The notes below the pieces were generated by a model. That model did no database searches. It saw only the letters and a list, made by a program, of their open reading frames with translations, and was not told the origin of the DNA. 34,847 nt of DNA from positions 1 to 34,847 of the forward strand of contig CANFHM010000022.1 of the NCBI GenBank assembly GCA_947446975.1, in the 5' to 3' direction. The stretch is from Microthrixaceae bacterium (GTDB taxonomy: Bacteria > Actinomycetota > Acidimicrobiia > Acidimicrobiales > Acidimicrobilacustridaceae). Positions 33,903-34,847 of the stretch are shown piece after piece. The position numbers were made by a program, and so were the translations under genes. Numbering within the stretch: the first letter of the stretch is position 1; each line of letters begins with the position of its first letter.

Positions 33903-34661
33903 TCACTGTGTACCGCGGCGCTCCTCGTCGCGGTCCCTGGCGGTGCCGAGGAGACTCACGAGTCGGGCGACGGCGGTGACGAGGTAGATCTGGCCGATCA
34001 CGGCCTCGGAGATCGATGCGATCCGGGCGATGTCGGTGCTCGGGCTGAGATCGCCGTAACCCACTGTGGTGAGCGTCAGGAAGCTGAAGTAGGTGAAGTC
34101 GCCTCCCCGGGGCTGGGAGGTCTCGCGGAAGAACGAGTAGCCGTTGAGTGCGGCGATGCCCCGATAGGTGGCGGCGAACCAGATCCCGATCAGCAGGTAC
34201 CCGGTGATCGCCGCGACCAGTGAGTTCATCGTCACGCGCTCGTGCTGGAAGGCCCGGCGGACCACGGCGGGGAACGCGATGGCGAAGAGCACGGCGAACA
34301 TGAACGAGTTGATGGCGACCAGCAGGTTGTCCTGGGAGAAGGTGGCCTCGCGCAACAGGCTCAGGACGATGGTGCTGACGCCCACCACGCCCAGGGCGAT
34401 GGCGGCCGAGCGCAGGGTGCGGGGTCGGACCTTCGATCGGTCGAGGGCGAGCAGGACGAGTCCGGCGCTGAACGGGAACTCGAGCAGGAACCCCCAGTCG
34501 AAGAGGTCGATCACCGGTGACATCACCACCAGGACGACCGCGAGCAGGAGCACGGGGACGAAGCTGTCGCGGTCGGTGAACAGGTCGGTCCACGAACGCG
34601 GTGCGGGGTCGGCGCCGTGCCCGGACCCGTTGGCCGCCAGTTCTTCGCCGTCGTCGGTCAT
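33903..34661 (-). CDS. Ion channel protein with potassium selectivity filter (two-TM pore family)
   Basis: 252 residues from the ATG at 34661. Several hydrophobic helices precede a pore: FVPVLLLAVVLVVM, LRSAAIALGVVGVSTIV, LLVAINSFMFAVLFAIAF and SLVAAITGYLLIGIWFAA. The pore loop is FTYFSFLTLTTVGYGDLSPS with the TVGYGD filter, followed by the inner helix. This matches the PF07885-type channel family. Start choice: TACGCT lies 6 bases before this ATG, which suits a leaderless mRNA. A longer start at 34694 has GGAGG 7 bases upstream but would overlap the divergent gene's start codon. No ligand-binding domain is seen. It converges on groEL. Confidence 0.92.
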   Translation of the reverse strand: MTDDGEELAANGSGHGADPAPRSWTDLFTDRDSFVPVLLLAVVLVVMSPVIDLFDWGFLLEFPFSAGLVLLALDRSKVRPRTLRSAAIALGVVGVSTIVLSLLREATFSQDNLLVAINSFMFAVLFAIAFPAVVRRAFQHERVTMNSLVAAITGYLLIGIWFAATYRGIAALNGYSFFRETSQPRGGDFTYFSFLTLTTVGYGDLSPSTDIARIASISEAVIGQIYLVTAVARLVSLLGTARDRDEERRGTQ

Positions 34662-34667
34662 TGGGGG

Positions 34668-34685
34668 AGCGTAGGTCGGTACCCT
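34668..34685. promoter_or_regulatory. Divergent leaderless-type -10 elements
   Basis: On the - strand TACGCT (34668-34673) is 6 bases before the channel ATG at 34661. On the + strand TACCCT (34680-34685) is 7 bases before the ATG at 34693. Both fit TANNNT placed so that the A of ATG is the transcription start. The gap between the two starts is 31 bases. Convincing -35 boxes are not visible. Confidence 0.45.
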
Positions 34686-34692
34686 CTCAGCC

Positions 34693-34847
34693 ATGGAAAC
34701 CCCTCCCCCCGATCCGACCAAACTTCTCGCTGCATGGATGGAATGGGAATCCGGTGAGACGCCCCCCGGACGAGTGATGTCCAACCTCAAGACCGGCGGA
34801 CTCCCGGATCTGCTGCGAGCGCTCAGTGCTGCTGCTGGATCTGCTGC
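34693..34847 (+). CDS. Small conserved-type protein of unknown function, truncated by the window edge
   Basis: The frame is open from ATG 34693 to the last base (51 complete codons). It begins METPPPDPTKLLAAWMEWESG and continues ETPPGRVMSNLKTGGLPDLLRAL, then a run of Ala. The DPTKLLAAWMEWE-type opening looks like a small actinobacterial protein family I have met without a known function, but I cannot verify it. GC at third positions is lower than in the ribosomal genes. There is no ribosome-binding site; a -10 element 7 bases upstream suggests a leaderless transcript. Its last visible bases begin another GCTGCT-rich run. Confidence 0.6.
   Translation, partial: METPPPDPTKLLAAWMEWESGETPPGRVMSNLKTGGLPDLLRALSAAAGSA

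Overview
The window is high-GC DNA from the chromosome of an actinobacterium. The gene order and several protein features (GTG/CTG/TTG starts, TANNNT -10 boxes, an oversized GlmS, a CIRCE-controlled groESL) fit Actinomycetota, and my best inference is class Acidimicrobiia; I could not run a placement. No tRNA, rRNA, insertion sequence, phage gene, CRISPR array or defence system is visible. Nearly all genes are on the + strand.

Layout. (1) 1-2250: the 3' end of an ECF sigma factor gene, then two start/stop-overlapping genes for a single-pass membrane protein and a lipoprotein. (2) 2251-2542: promoter and leader of the ribosomal cluster. (3) 2543-18818: a merged S10-spc-alpha ribosomal superoperon. 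It runs from L3 to L30/L15, secY, adk and map, then infA, rpmJ, S13, S11, S4, rpoA and L17, and ends with truA. rpsJ (S10) is absent from its usual place ahead of L3. (4) 18819-19920: a promoter region and rplM-rpsI. (5) 19936-24993: glmM and a 1199-residue GlmS-like protein, which together supply amino-sugar precursors for the wall. (6) 24990-28698: an AcpS-Nnr fusion, a two-CBS-domain protein and alanine racemase. (7) 28695-31676: tsaE-tsaB-rimI-tsaD, which holds three of the genes for the tRNA t6A modification plus the ribosomal N-acetyltransferase. (8) 31677-33876: a perfect CIRCE operator, groES, groEL and a strong intrinsic terminator. (9) 33903-34847: a potassium-channel-like gene on the - strand, divergent from the start of a small uncharacterised gene that runs off the end.

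The genes form a translation/transcription/secretion core, followed by envelope precursor synthesis, cofactor repair, tRNA modification and chaperonins. This is a conserved actinobacterial growth-gene block. Most junctions are ATGA, GTGA or TGATG overlaps, which points to translational coupling.

What is unusual is layered on top of that block. Short tandem repeats recur at ten or so places: in linkers, tails and loops of housekeeping proteins, and in two intergenic spacers. In four proteins (L22, the AcpS-Nnr linker, TsaE, RimI) they create low-complexity segments that such families do not normally have. L22 carries an alternating His-Asp tract plus a long acidic tail. infA appears to start at CTG and rpmJ at TTG. 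A strong pair of hairpins separates rplQ from truA. I see no clearly new multi-gene system; the best candidates for novelty are these protein-level and regulatory oddities.
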